This document shows positions 32,387-42,314 of a stretch of 64,000 bases of DNA, in pieces. The position numbers and the translations under genes were made by a program. The stretch's first letter is position 1. Each line of letters opens with the position of its first letter. The notes under the pieces are model-generated. The model was not told where the DNA came from. It saw only the letters and a list, made by a program, of their open reading frames with translations, and did not search any database. This DNA comes from Aristolochia californica (taxonomy: Eukaryota > Streptophyta > Magnoliopsida > Piperales > Aristolochiaceae). Location of the stretch: the NCBI GenBank assembly GCA_029961685.1, contig JARWKL010000008.1:29327619-29391618 (forward strand). Reading direction: 5' to 3'.

Positions 32387-33075
32387 AGTTGGTACATGCT
32401 GATCTCTGTGGGAAAATAACTACGATGGCGTTAGGAGGATCTTTCTACTTTATGTTGTTAGTCAACGATTACAGTAGAAAGATGTGGGTGTACTTCCTTC
32501 GGGACAAGGTTGATGCTCTTGCAAAATTCAAGGTGTGGCATAAGCAAGTGACAAATGAGAACGCAGCAACTGTGAAGAAGTTTCGTACAGATCGTGGGGG
32601 GGAATTCTGTTCTGCTGAATTCTCTAGCTACTGTAATTCAGTTGGCATCAAACGCCAACTTACTGCTCCACATACACCAAAACAAAATGGTGTAGTTGAA
32701 CGTCGAAATCGAACGGTGGTGGAAATGGCTCGGTGCATGATAAAAGGTGTTGGGCTACCAGATATTTTCTGGGGAGAAGCAGTATATATAGCAGTATATG
32801 TCCTAAATCGATGCTCTTCAAAAGCATTGAATGAAAAGACTCCAAATGAGGCTTACTCAGGTATGAAACCTTCTGTGTCTCATTTAAGAAAATTTGGGTG
32901 TGAGTGTTTTGTACATATTCCCAAAGAAAAAAGAAAGAAATTAGATAACAAGAGCAAGAAATGTATCTTCTTGGGTTATAGTGAAGAGTCTAAAGCATAT
33001 AGACTCTATGATGTAGAGGCCAAGAAGTTAGTCATAAGCCGAGACGTTGTGTTTAATGAGGACCACTCTCAATGA
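32317..33075 (+). pseudogene. Copia-B integrase core and C-terminal region
   Basis: In the +1-shifted frame, meaningful from about 32372: LELVHADLCGK (first Asp), VKKFRTDRGGEFCSAEF (second Asp) and TPKQNGVVERRNRTVVEMA (catalytic Glu), the D-D-35-E arrangement of retroviral-type integrases. The insert-binding C-terminal motif KCIFLGYSEESKAYRLYD follows. The frame ends at TGA 33073-33075 after another shift; the linker to RT reads in a third frame to about 33150. All three catalytic residues are present. Confidence 0.9.
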
Positions 33076-33157
33076 AGGATAATGATCCTGCCATTTTGTC
33101 ACCAACCGATGAAGTAACTCACCAAGTGCCTACTGAACTGCCAGTAAGTGTGTAGAA

Positions 33158-34864
33158 GATGTTTCTGTTAAAAAAGAAACAACAAGCCAACCTAGTGCAC
33201 CCCCATGGAAGCCACAACCAAAGTGGGTGCACCAGCTCTTTGATGACAGAACTCCAGAAGTTGAAGATAAAAGCCCTTGTCCTGATGGGCTTAGACGATC
33301 AAAGAGAATAGAGGAGCAGAACAAAGCAGGACAACAACTTTTGAACATGGCTTTGATGACTCAAATCATCGAGAAGGTAAAAGAACCAGTAAGTGTGGAG
33401 GAAGCCATGTCAGATCCAAAATGGAGAGCTGCAATGGAAACAGAGTATTATAGTATCATAAAGAATGATACTTGGGAGATTGTTGACAAACCTCCTAACC
33501 GAAAGATCATTGGCAGCAAATGGATTTGGAAAACAAAGTACAAGGCTGACGGTACTCTTGAAAAATACAAAGCACGCCTTGTTGCTCAGGGATTCTCACA
33601 AATTGAAGGTTTTGATGTTGATGAGACCTTCGCTCCAACAACAAAGATGACAACAATTCGGGAAGTTCTTGCAGCTTCTGCTCATTACAGGTGGACGGTA
33701 CATGAAATGGTTGTAAAATCTGCCTTTCTAAATGGGAAACTTGAGGAAGAAGTCTACGTGCCACAACCACAAGATTTTGAACTACCAAATGTAGAGGAGA
33801 AGGTATGTAAATTAAGAAAGGTCTTGTATGGCGTAAAGCAGGCACCACGAGCCTGGTACAAACGTATCGACTCTTTCTTTTTGGAGCGCGGGTTCTGTAG
33901 AAGCAAATCTGAAGCAAACTTATATGTTCTTTGTGAACATGAGAAAAGAGTCATTGTAGTACTCTATGTAGATGACCTGGTAATCATTGGTGACCATGAA
34001 GACAACATTGTGAAGACTTGGGAATGGTTGAGCCAAGAGTTCGACATGATAGATTTGGGCCTTCTTCATTACTGCTTGGGAATTGAGGTATGGCAAAAAT
34101 CTTATCATATCTTTATTTCTCAGGAACGTTATGCTCGAGAACTATTATCTACTTTTGGCATGACCGAAAGTAATCCAGTAGTCACCCCAATGGAAGTGAA
34201 TACCAAGCTGTCAATCAATGACTCCTCTGAAAAGGTTGACAACAAGCTCTATAGAAAATTAGTTGGAAGTTTAATCTTCCTTTGTAACATAAGACCTGAT
34301 ATTAGCTATGGTGTGGGAGTGCTCAGTCATTTTTCTAACAATCCAAGAAAAACGCACTGGCAAGCTGGAATGCGAATCCTCAAATATCTCAAAGGTACTT
34401 TAACTTTTGGAGTATCTTACACAAGAGGAGATATTTTATTTGGGTATTGTGACTCAGATTGGGCTGGAGATCTTGACACGAGGAAATCCGTTACTGGCTA
34501 TGGATTCTTGTTTGGAAGTGGTATCATCTCATGGGTTAGTAAGAAGCAACAAACAGTTGCACTGTCATCAATCGAAGTAGAGTATAAGGCTGCTTGTGTA
34601 GCAGCTTGTGAAGTTGTGTGGCTACGACGCATCTTGACTGATATAGGTATTCCTTTGACTGAGTCAACTACCTTAAATTGTGACAGTCAAAGTTGCATAG
34701 CTATGGCGAAGAACCCAGTGTTCCATGCTAGAACTAAACACATAGAGATTCAGTATCACTATGTAAGAGAACTGATTGAAGAGGAGACCATATACATAGA
34801 GTACTGCCCTACAGAAGACAACCATGTAGACATTTTTACCAAAGCAAAGGGAGTGCTCAGATGA
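33158..34864 (+). CDS. Copia-B reverse transcriptase and RNase H, open but catalytically altered
   Basis: A single open frame (first ATG 33227, 545 codons). RT: WRAAMETEYYSIIKNDTWEI, SKWIWKTKYKADGTLEKYKA, then HEMVVKSAFLNGKLEEEVYV, where the first catalytic Asp expected in M-D-V-K is Val (GTT at 33710-33712). The second motif VVLYVDDLVIIG (33953-33988) is intact. RNase H: YCDSDWAGDLDTRKSVTGY, SSIEVEYKAACVAACE, NCDSQSCIAMAKNPVFHART, HIEIQYHYVRE. It ends 70 bp before the G tract. Loss of the RT Asp would abolish polymerisation (family knowledge). Confidence 0.93.
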   Translation, partial: DVSVKKETTSQPSAPPWKPQPKWVHQLFDDRTPEVEDKSPCPDGLRRSKRIEEQNKAGQQLLNMALMTQIIEKVKEPVSVEEAMSDPKWRAAMETEYYSIIKNDTWEIVDKPPNRKIIGSKWIWKTKYKADGTLEKYKARLVAQGFSQIEGFDVDETFAPTTKMTTIREVLAASAHYRWTVHEMVVKSAFLNGKLEEEVYVPQPQDFELPNVEEKVCKLRKVLYGVKQAPRAWYKRIDSFFLERGFCRSKSEANLYVLCEHEKRVIVVLYVDDLVIIGDHEDNIVKTWEWLSQEFDMIDLGLLHYCLGIEVWQKSYHIFISQERYARELLSTFGMTESNPVVTPMEVNTKLSINDSSEKVDNKLYRKLVGSLIFLCNIRPDISYGVGVLSHFSNNPRKTHWQAGMRILKYLKGTLTFGVSYTRGDILFGYCDSDWAGDLDTRKSVTGYGFLFGSGIISWVSKKQQTVALSSIEVEYKAACVAACEVVWLRRILTDIGIPLTESTTLNCDSQSCIAMAKNPVFHARTKHIEIQYHYVRELIEEETIYIEYCPTEDNHVDIFTKAKGVLR

Positions 34865-34927
34865 ACAAGCATCTTCGTGGCTTGGGCGTTGGCCCAAGAA
34901 CATAGTCCAAAAGAGGTGAACATTGAG

Positions 34928-34930
<3 letters not shown>

Positions 34931-34960
<30 letters not shown>
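34931..34960 (+). repeat. 30-nt G homopolymer at the Copia-B polypurine tract
   Basis: GAGGGA followed by 30 consecutive G, ending 4 bases before the 3' LTR. This is the place of the polypurine tract that primes plus-strand DNA. The length may be inflated by replication slippage or by assembly. Confidence 0.9.
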
Positions 34961-34961
<1 letters not shown>

Positions 34962-34964
34962 GGT

Positions 34965-35550
34965 TGTTAGTGTATCAATGCCCACCTCTCTCAACTTACC
35001 GTTAATGTAATGTATTCACTGGCCCCCAAGTATGAGGAGCGCCAATGTCGATAGTGAGTAATTAGTTAACGGTTCCAGATTAGATGCTGATGAGGTCAAA
35101 TTGTGACCGCAATGATTACTTGTGAAGAAACTGTAAAACAGATAGTAGGGTTCGGGGCATCAGCCCCGACGGGGGTCTAAGGGGGATGACCCCACGGTAT
35201 GCACGTGTCACGATTGCATCACCAAATGCCAACGTGGAGGACAGCTAGATGGCTTGTTCTACAAGCTTCCTAGATGGCTTGCTCTACAAGCTTCCTACAT
35301 CAAAAACACTTATAAATAGAGGTGTTCTTCAGCAGCATTGGAATCCAGAAAATGAAAGCAATTCCTTCTTCATTACTCTGTTTTATTGTTTAGTTTCTTC
35401 TTGTAATTTATGTTCAGTCTAGAAACCATTGAAGATCTTCTAGAGCGTGTGGTGGGACGAAGTTTCTTATCATATTTGTAATAGATCAGTGTTGGCTTTC
35501 TTCTTGATTGTTGTTTAGATGTTCCTGGGCTGAGCTTACTCTGTTTTACA
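34965..35550 (+). repeat. Copia-B 3' LTR
   Basis: 586 bp, TGTTAGTGTATC to CTGTTTTACA; two copies of the 25-bp unit (35245-35294), which accounts for the 50-bp length difference. Confidence 0.95.
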
Positions 35551-35555
35551 TTTTC

Positions 35556-38500
35556 AGGTAGAAAAGTGTTTCCAGAAAACATGAGGCACTAATGGTCCTT
35601 GGAGATGTATTTTTACTAGAAATACTTTTCCAAAATTTCTAGAAAAAAAAAAAATCTCTAACAAAACCTTATAGTTGTAGAAAAGAATTTGTTTCAGGAA
35701 AGTTATCCAAGTAACAATTTTCTGCCTCAAAAGTGTTTTCTAGGAAACATGACACACTAATGGCTCATGGAGATGTATTTTTACAAGAAATACTTTTCCA
35801 ACATTTCTTGAAAAAAAAATATCTAACAAAACCTTATAGTTGTAGAAAATAATTTGTTTCAGGAAAGTTATCCAAGTAAGAATTTTCTACCTCACAAGTT
35901 TTTTCTAGGAAACATGACACACTAATGGCTCATGGAGATGTATCTTTACAAGAAATACTTTCCCAATGTTTCATGAAAAAATGCACTAACAAGGTCATAT
36001 AGTTGTAGAAAGTATTTTGTTTCAGCAAAATTTTTCTAGTAAGAATTTTCTGCTTGAAAAGTGTTTCCAGGAAACATGAGGCACTAATGGCCCCTGGAGA
36101 TATATTTTTACTACAAATACATTTCTAGTGTTTCAAAAAAAATCCACTAACAAGGCCTTATAGTTGTAGTAAGTAATTTGTTTCATAAAAAAATATCTTT
36201 ACCACAAAATTTGTCAGGTAAGAATTTTCAACTTGAAAAATATTTCTAGGAAACATGAGGCAATAATGGTCCCAAGGCTCATATTTTTCCAATCTTCCTA
36301 AGAAAATGCACTAACAAGGCCTTATAGTTGTAAAAAGTAATTTGTTTTAGCAAAAATTGCTTTCCCACAATAGTTTCTTGGTAAGAATTTTTAGCTAAAA
36401 ACTTTTTGCCAAGAAACATGAGGCACTAATGGTCCCTCTAGACGTATTTTTACTAAAAATACTCTTCGAATATTTTCTGAAAAATTGCACTAACTAGGCA
36501 TTGTGGTTGTAGAAAGTAATTTGTTTTTGCAAAAAAAGCCTTACATCAAAATTTTCCTTGTATGAATTTTCAGCTAGAAAAGTGATTCTAGGAAATATGA
36601 GGCACTAATGGTCCCTAGACATGAAATTTTACAAGAAATACTTTTCCATCGTTTCCTGAAAAAAAAAGTACTAACAAGGCCTTGTAGTTGTTAAAAGTAA
36701 TTTGTTTAAGCAAAAAATTCCTTAAAACAAAAATTTTTGACAAGAAAAGTTATTCATGAAAACATGAGGCTTTATTGGTCCTGGACATGATTTTTTTTTC
36801 TAGAAATAATTTTCCAACTTTTTCTAAAAAATTCATTAAGAAGGCTTTATAGCAGTAAAAATTAATTTTTTTCAACAAAATTTGCCTTTTACAACATTTT
36901 CCTGGTAAGAATTTTCAGCTTGAAATGTGATGAAAATATGAGGCACTGATGGTCCATGGAGATGATTTTTTAGTAGAAATACTTTTCCAACGTTTGCTAA
37001 AAAAATACACTAACAAGGCCTTATAATTGCAAAAAGCAATTTTTTTGGCAAAAATTGCTTTACCAAAAAAAGAATTTTGGTAAGAATTTTTAGGTAGAAA
37101 AGTTTTTCTAGAAAACATGAGGCACTAGTGGTCCTTGTAGACGTATTTTTACTAGAAATACTTTTCCAACGTTTCCTACAAACAAATCACTAACAAAGCC
37201 TTATAGATATAGAAAATAATTTGTTTCAGCAAACTTTTCCAAGTGAGAATTTTCTGCCAGAAATGTGTTTTCCAGAAAACAAGATGCACTAATGGTCCAT
37301 GTATACGTATTTTTACTAAAAATATTTTCCCAACGTTTCTTGAGAAAATGCACTAACATGGTCATATAGTTGTTGAAAAAAATTAGTTTCAACCAAAATT
37401 TTCTTGTTTGAATTTTCAGCTTGAAAAGTGCTTCCAGGAAACATGAGTCACTAATGGTCCCTGAGAATGTATTTTCACTATAAATAAATTTCTTAGGTTT
37501 CCAAAAAATGCACAAACAAGGCCTTATAGTTTAAGAAAGTAATTTGTTACATAAAAAAATTCCTTACCACCAGAAATTCCATGGTAAGAATTTTCAACAT
37601 GAAAAATGTTTCTTGGAAACATCAGGCAGCAATGGTCCCAAGGGTCGTATTTTCACTAGCAATATTTTTCCAACATTCCTAAAAAAATCCAGTAACAAGG
37701 CCTTATAATTGTAGAAAGTAATTAGTTTCTAAAAAAACTGCTTTACCATAATAATTTCCTGGTATTAATTTTCAGCTAAAAAAGTTTTTTGAGGAAACAT
37801 GAAGCACTAATGGTCCCTTGAGACATATTTTTACTAAAAATACTTTTCAAAAATTTTCTAAAAAAAATGAACTAACAAGGCATTGTGGTTGTAGAAAGTA
37901 ATTTGTTTTCGAAAAAATCCTTTCAAAAATTCCCTTGTAAGAATTTTAAGCTGAAAAAGTGTTTTTAGGAATGTGGCACTAATGCTCCCTAGAAATTTAA
38001 TTTTACTAGAAATAATTTTCCAATGTTTCCTAAAAAATATGAACTAACAAGGCCTTGTAGTTGTTAAAAGTTATTTATTTCTACAAAAATTGCCTTACAA
38101 CAAAATTTTCATAATAAGAATTTTCAGCTTGAATAGAGTTTCTAGGCAACATGAGGCACTAATGGATCCTGGAGATGTATTTTCACTAGAAATACATTTC
38201 CAAAGTTTCCTCAAAAAGGCAGTAACAAGGCCTTAATGATGTAAAAAGTAATTTCTTTTATAAACATTTTTTACACCAAAATTTTCCAGGTAAGAATTTT
38301 AAACAAGAAATGTGATTCCTGGAAACATGAGGCACTAATGGTCCCTGGACACATATTCTAATTAGAAATACTTTTCTAATGTTTCTAGAAAAAAGGCATT
38401 AACAAGGCTTAAAAGTAATAAAATATAAATTTTCCAGGAAAAATTGCCTTATTACAAAATTTCCCTCATGAATTTTTTCAATTTGAAAGGTTTTTCATGG

Positions 38501-39630
38501 AAATACGAGGCACTAACGGTCCATTGAGATGTATTTTTAGTAGAAATACTTTTCCAAAGTTTCCTAAAAATACATAACAAGGCCTCAAAGTTGCAGAAAG
38601 AAATTTGTTCCAGCAAAAATTGTATTACCAAAAAAGATTCTTGGTAAGAATTTTCAATTAGAAAAGTGTTTTCAGAAAACATGAAGCATTAATGGTCCTT
38701 GGAGATTTATTTTTACTGGAAATACTTTTCCAACGTTTCCTAAAAAAATCACTTTCAAAACCTTCTAGTTATAGAAAGAATTTGTTTCAACACTGTTTTC
38801 CAAGTAAGAATTTTCTACATGAAAAGTATTTTCCATGAAACATGAGGCACTAATAGTTCATGGAGACGTACTTTTACAAGAAATACTTTCCCAATATTTC
38901 TTGAAAAAATGCACTAACAAGGTCGTATAGTTGTAGAAAGTAATTTTGTTTAAGAAAAAAATTTTTAGTAAGAATTTTCATCTTGAAAAGTGTTTCCAGG
39001 AAATATGAGGCACTAATGGTCCCTGTAGACATATTTTTCCAAGAAATACATTTCCAGCATTTCCAAAACAAATGCACTTACAAGGCCTTATAGTTGTAGA
39101 AGGTAATTTGTTTCATAAAAAAATATCCTTACCACAAAATTTCCCTAATATGAATTTGCAACTTGAAAAATGTTTCTAGGAAACATGAGGCAGTAATGGT
39201 CTCAAGGGTCATATTTTTACTAGAAATATTTTTCCAACATTCCTAAAAAAATGCAATAACAAGGCCTTATAGTTGTAGGAAGTAATTTGTTTCAGAAAAA
39301 ATGTTTTACCAAAATAGTTTCCTGGTAAGAATTATCAGCTAGAAAAGTTTTTCCAAAAAACATGGGGCACTAATGGTCCCTCTAGACAAATTTTTACTAA
39401 AAATAATTTTTGAACATTTTCTTAAAAAATACAAAAAAGAGGCCTTGTTGTTGTAGAAACTATTTTTTTTCGCAAAAATTGCCTTACCTCGAATTTTCTT
39501 GGCAAGAATTTTCAGCTAGGAAAGTTTTTCTAGGGAATATGAGGCACTAATGGTCCCTACAACAGTATTACTAGAAATACTAACACGGCCTTATAGTTGT
39601 TAAAAGTAATTTGTTTTAGCAAAAATTGCT
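35556..39630 (+). repeat. Satellite array, block 3
   Basis: About 23 monomers. The GTCCCAAGG-type monomer recurs at 36269, 37634 and 39199; the second spacing is 1565 bp, the first 1365 bp because one monomer is missing. The CCTTAATGATG type lies at 38233, which is 3116 bp (two units) from 29748 after subtracting Copia-B. A duplicated monomer occurs at about 35700 and 35870. No coding sequence seen. Confidence 0.95.
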
Positions 39631-40062
39631 TGTTGGAAGATAGGGCTCAAGACCACATGACCAAGGAAGGCCAACATATCTAATAGTATTATAAGATGCG
39701 CCAAATGACCAAAGAAGGCCCACAAGATGGGCCCAAGCCCATAAGAAGAAGGACCCACAATGATTACCATGAGCTGGCAGGCATCCTTATCGCATCAATT
39801 GGAAGATCAAGGACTCAAAAAAGTATCTTTATCTAATGGTCACGTCCTACAAGAGTTTAGTTTGAGTTAGGTTTGTCTTTTATCTATATTGAGTTATTTA
39901 ATTATGCTAGGACTTATCTTTAAGTGTTAGGGTTTGGGTGTAATTGAGACAATTAGTATTATTGTAATTGGACTCTACCACCTTCCTCTATTATAAATAG
40001 AGGTTCATGTACTTTGATTATAATAATTCCATGAAGTTTTTTTCTTTTCCATAAATTCAAAA
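39631..40062 (+). repeat. S4 5' LTR
   Basis: 432 bp, with the TATA palindrome at 39985-40003. Confidence 0.95.
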
Positions 40063-41170
40063 TGGTATCAGAGTAGGTACTATGAGTTGACTTGGTCAAC
40101 CCACTGAGATAATGAGATCCTTTTCTCTAAAACCTAAACCCTAAGTCTAGGTTCGTAGTTATTTTTTTGAGTCCATACGCGCATAGTTTGCTTTGCGTTT
40201 TTTAAATCTATACGGAGTTTTGAATATTGTAAATTATATATTGACTGAAATATATTTGAGTCTACTTTCCAAAGAAAAATAATTTGTTCCAATTGAAGTT
40301 ATCTACAGACAGATATATATATTTGAATGAGCGAAGGTCAGATTGCAAAAAGTTTCAAGGAGTAGCAGCAATCTTCAAATTTCGAGGTATTTTTTGCTAT
40401 CAAGAACTAGACTTTATAAAGAAAAATATATATAAAAAAATATCTGTAAGTCTATTCATTAACGTATTCAACCAATTTTTTTATCTGAGCTACAAAGAGA
40501 AATCGATATTTGAAGCAGCAAAGGTTAGATTGAAAAAGAGCTTCGAGCGGCAATAGAAAGCCTCAACTTCCAAGGTATTTTATGCTATCAAGAAAGAGAC
40601 TTTATATAGATAATTATATATGAAAAGAAATATACGTAAGTATATTTTCTTACCTATTCAACCAATTCTCGGTATGATTTTTGTATAAGGAGATATTGAT
40701 CTTGGAAGAGATAGTGGTCATTCTAGAAAAGCAGGAGAAACGGTACTTTGTTCGGCCAGTTGACAGAGACTGAAATATATCAGATTATTTATCTTCTAAT
40801 AATTATATTTTATGAATTCATTGTACTTGGATGAAAGGTATATAAGTCTACTTTTAGAAGGAGAAAATTTCATGTCAATCTGATCTATATTTAAAGAAAT
40901 ATTCGCATTGGAAGAGTCATGTTGGTATTCTGTTGTAATGAAAAATCCAAATCTATGACAATTGTTTTGAGACACTTTTTGAGTTGATATATCAGAAAAA
41001 TATCTCACTTCTGCCTGGTTTGAGGGCTTATTTATATATCTCTGTTATTTGGGCTTATTGCTACATCTATGATATTTGGTTCAAGCTGGAATCACTACCA
41101 TTACCTCCTAGCTTGAGGGGGAGAAGTACAAGAAGTACAAGAAAGAGGTATTTTATTCCATATATTGTGG

Positions 41171-41512
41171 ATGACTTTATGTGATCAATATATTCAAGAA
41201 AATGGGAGCACAAAAGATGAAGCTTCTACATCTAAGAAAAAATATTTATATCGGATTATGATTATTTCATGGGTCCTTCTACAAGGTTTATTATTTTGGT
41301 TCATGTTGTATGTGTTGGAAGATGGTCGTGTTATATTCACCTGCAACTATTATATCTCTTTGGGGACATTATTATTGAAGAAGAGGTGGCCTCATATCAT
41401 CATTATTTTACCCTGTAAAAAATATCAAAATTATTTTTGGTTTGGAGTCCATGATAGAGGAACTTCATTCCCGTCAAAAAGATCAAAATTATTTGTCGTT
41501 GGGAGTCCATGA
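41171..41512 (+). CDS. Conserved small ORF of the S family, longest copy (113 residues)
   Basis: The start used in other copies is ATT here, so the first ATG is 41171. The reading has an acidic/lysine-rich head (CDQYIQENGSTKDEASTSKK), KYLYR, then the hydrophobic IMIISWVLLQGLLFWFMLYVL, then DGRVIFTCNYYISLGTLLLK and a tail translated from two minisatellite units. One membrane helix is likely. It has no similarity that I recognise to gag, pol or envelope proteins. Identical layout in S3 and S5 supports a once-functional ORF or simply recent common ancestry of the copies. Confidence 0.4.
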   Translation: MTLCDQYIQENGSTKDEASTSKKKYLYRIMIISWVLLQGLLFWFMLYVLEDGRVIFTCNYYISLGTLLLKKRWPHIIIILPCKKYQNYFWFGVHDRGTSFPSKRSKLFVVGSP

Positions 41513-41700
41513 TGTAGGAACGTCATCCTCGTCAAAAATATCAAAATTATTTGTGGTTGGGAGTCCATGACGGAGGAACTTTATCTCCGTCAAAAATATC
41601 AAAATTATTTGTGGTTGGAAGTCCATGACGGAAGAACTTCATCCTGTCAAAAATATCAAAATTATTTGTGGTTGGAAGTCAATGACGGAGGAACTTATTA
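41415..41700 (+). repeat. 57-58 bp minisatellite in S4, five copies
   Basis: ATCAAAATTATTT recurs at 41424, 41482, 41540, 41598 and 41655. The same unit occurs four times in S5 (50025, 50082, 50140, 50197) and about three times in S2, so copy number varies between elements. Confidence 0.9.
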
Positions 41701-41889
41701 TTGCATCTATGTTATCCCCCCCCCCCCTTTCTCTCGAATTGGCTAGCTGTGTCTCAAGGAAGAGAGCACCAGTGTGAGCGGAAGTATTGGAAGATTGGAA
41801 GACTGCCATTTTATACAAAGAGATCGTATCCATCATTTGCAACAAGCTGGGAGTTCTTGATGTTCTCTCACCCTCAACTTGAATGGGAG

Positions 41890-42314
41890 TGTTGGAAGAT
41901 AGGGCGCAAGAACACACGACCAAGAAAGGCCCACGTATCTAAGAGTATTATAAGATGGGCCAAACGACCAAAGAAGGCCAATAAGATGGGCCCAAGCCCA
42001 TAAGAAGTAGGAACCACAATGATTACCATGAGCTGGCATCCTTTTCACATTAGTTGGAAGATTAAGAAGGACTCAAGAAAGTCTCTTTATCTAATTGCCA
42101 CGCCCTACAAGAGTTTTGGTTTGAGTTAGGTTTGTCTTTTAACTATATTGAGTTATTTAATTATGCTAGGACTTGTCTTTAAGTGTTAGAGTTTGGGTAT
42201 AATTGGGAGAAAGGTAGTTTTATTGTAATTGGACTCTCCTACCTTCCTCTATTATAAATAGAGGTTCATGTACTTTGATTATAATAAGTCAATGAAAGTT
42301 TTTCTCTTTTCCAT
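41890..42314 (+). repeat. S4 3' LTR
   Basis: 425 bp, TATA palindrome at 42246-42264, ends AAATTCAACA. Confidence 0.95.

Larger units (their letters stand above)
30187..35550 (+). mobile_element. Copia-B: near full-length Ty1/copia element
   Basis: Bounded by LTRs 30187-30822 and 34965-35550 and by the perfect target duplication TTTTC (30182-30186, 35551-35555) in satellite. The primer site TGGTATCAGAG begins at 30823, and gag, protease, integrase, reverse transcriptase and RNase H follow in Ty1/copia order. The two LTRs differ by about 20 substitutions by eye plus a 50-bp repeat-number difference. A nonsense codon, three frame changes and altered catalytic residues make it inactive. The most intact element in the window. 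Confidence 0.97.
39631..42314 (+). mobile_element. S4: complete short non-autonomous LTR element
   Basis: LTRs 39631-40062 and 41890-42314; target duplication TTGCT/TTGCC with one mismatch; primer site TGGTATCAGAGTAGG at 40063. The leader holds AAACCTAAACCCTAAG (about 40130). Internal tandem blocks, small ORF (41171-41512), five-copy 58-bp minisatellite (41415-41700), 12-C run and the polypurine tract CAACTTGAATGGGAG follow in the family order. Total 2684 bp, inserted cleanly in the satellite: subtracting it restores the higher-order period (1543 bp). Confidence 0.96.
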
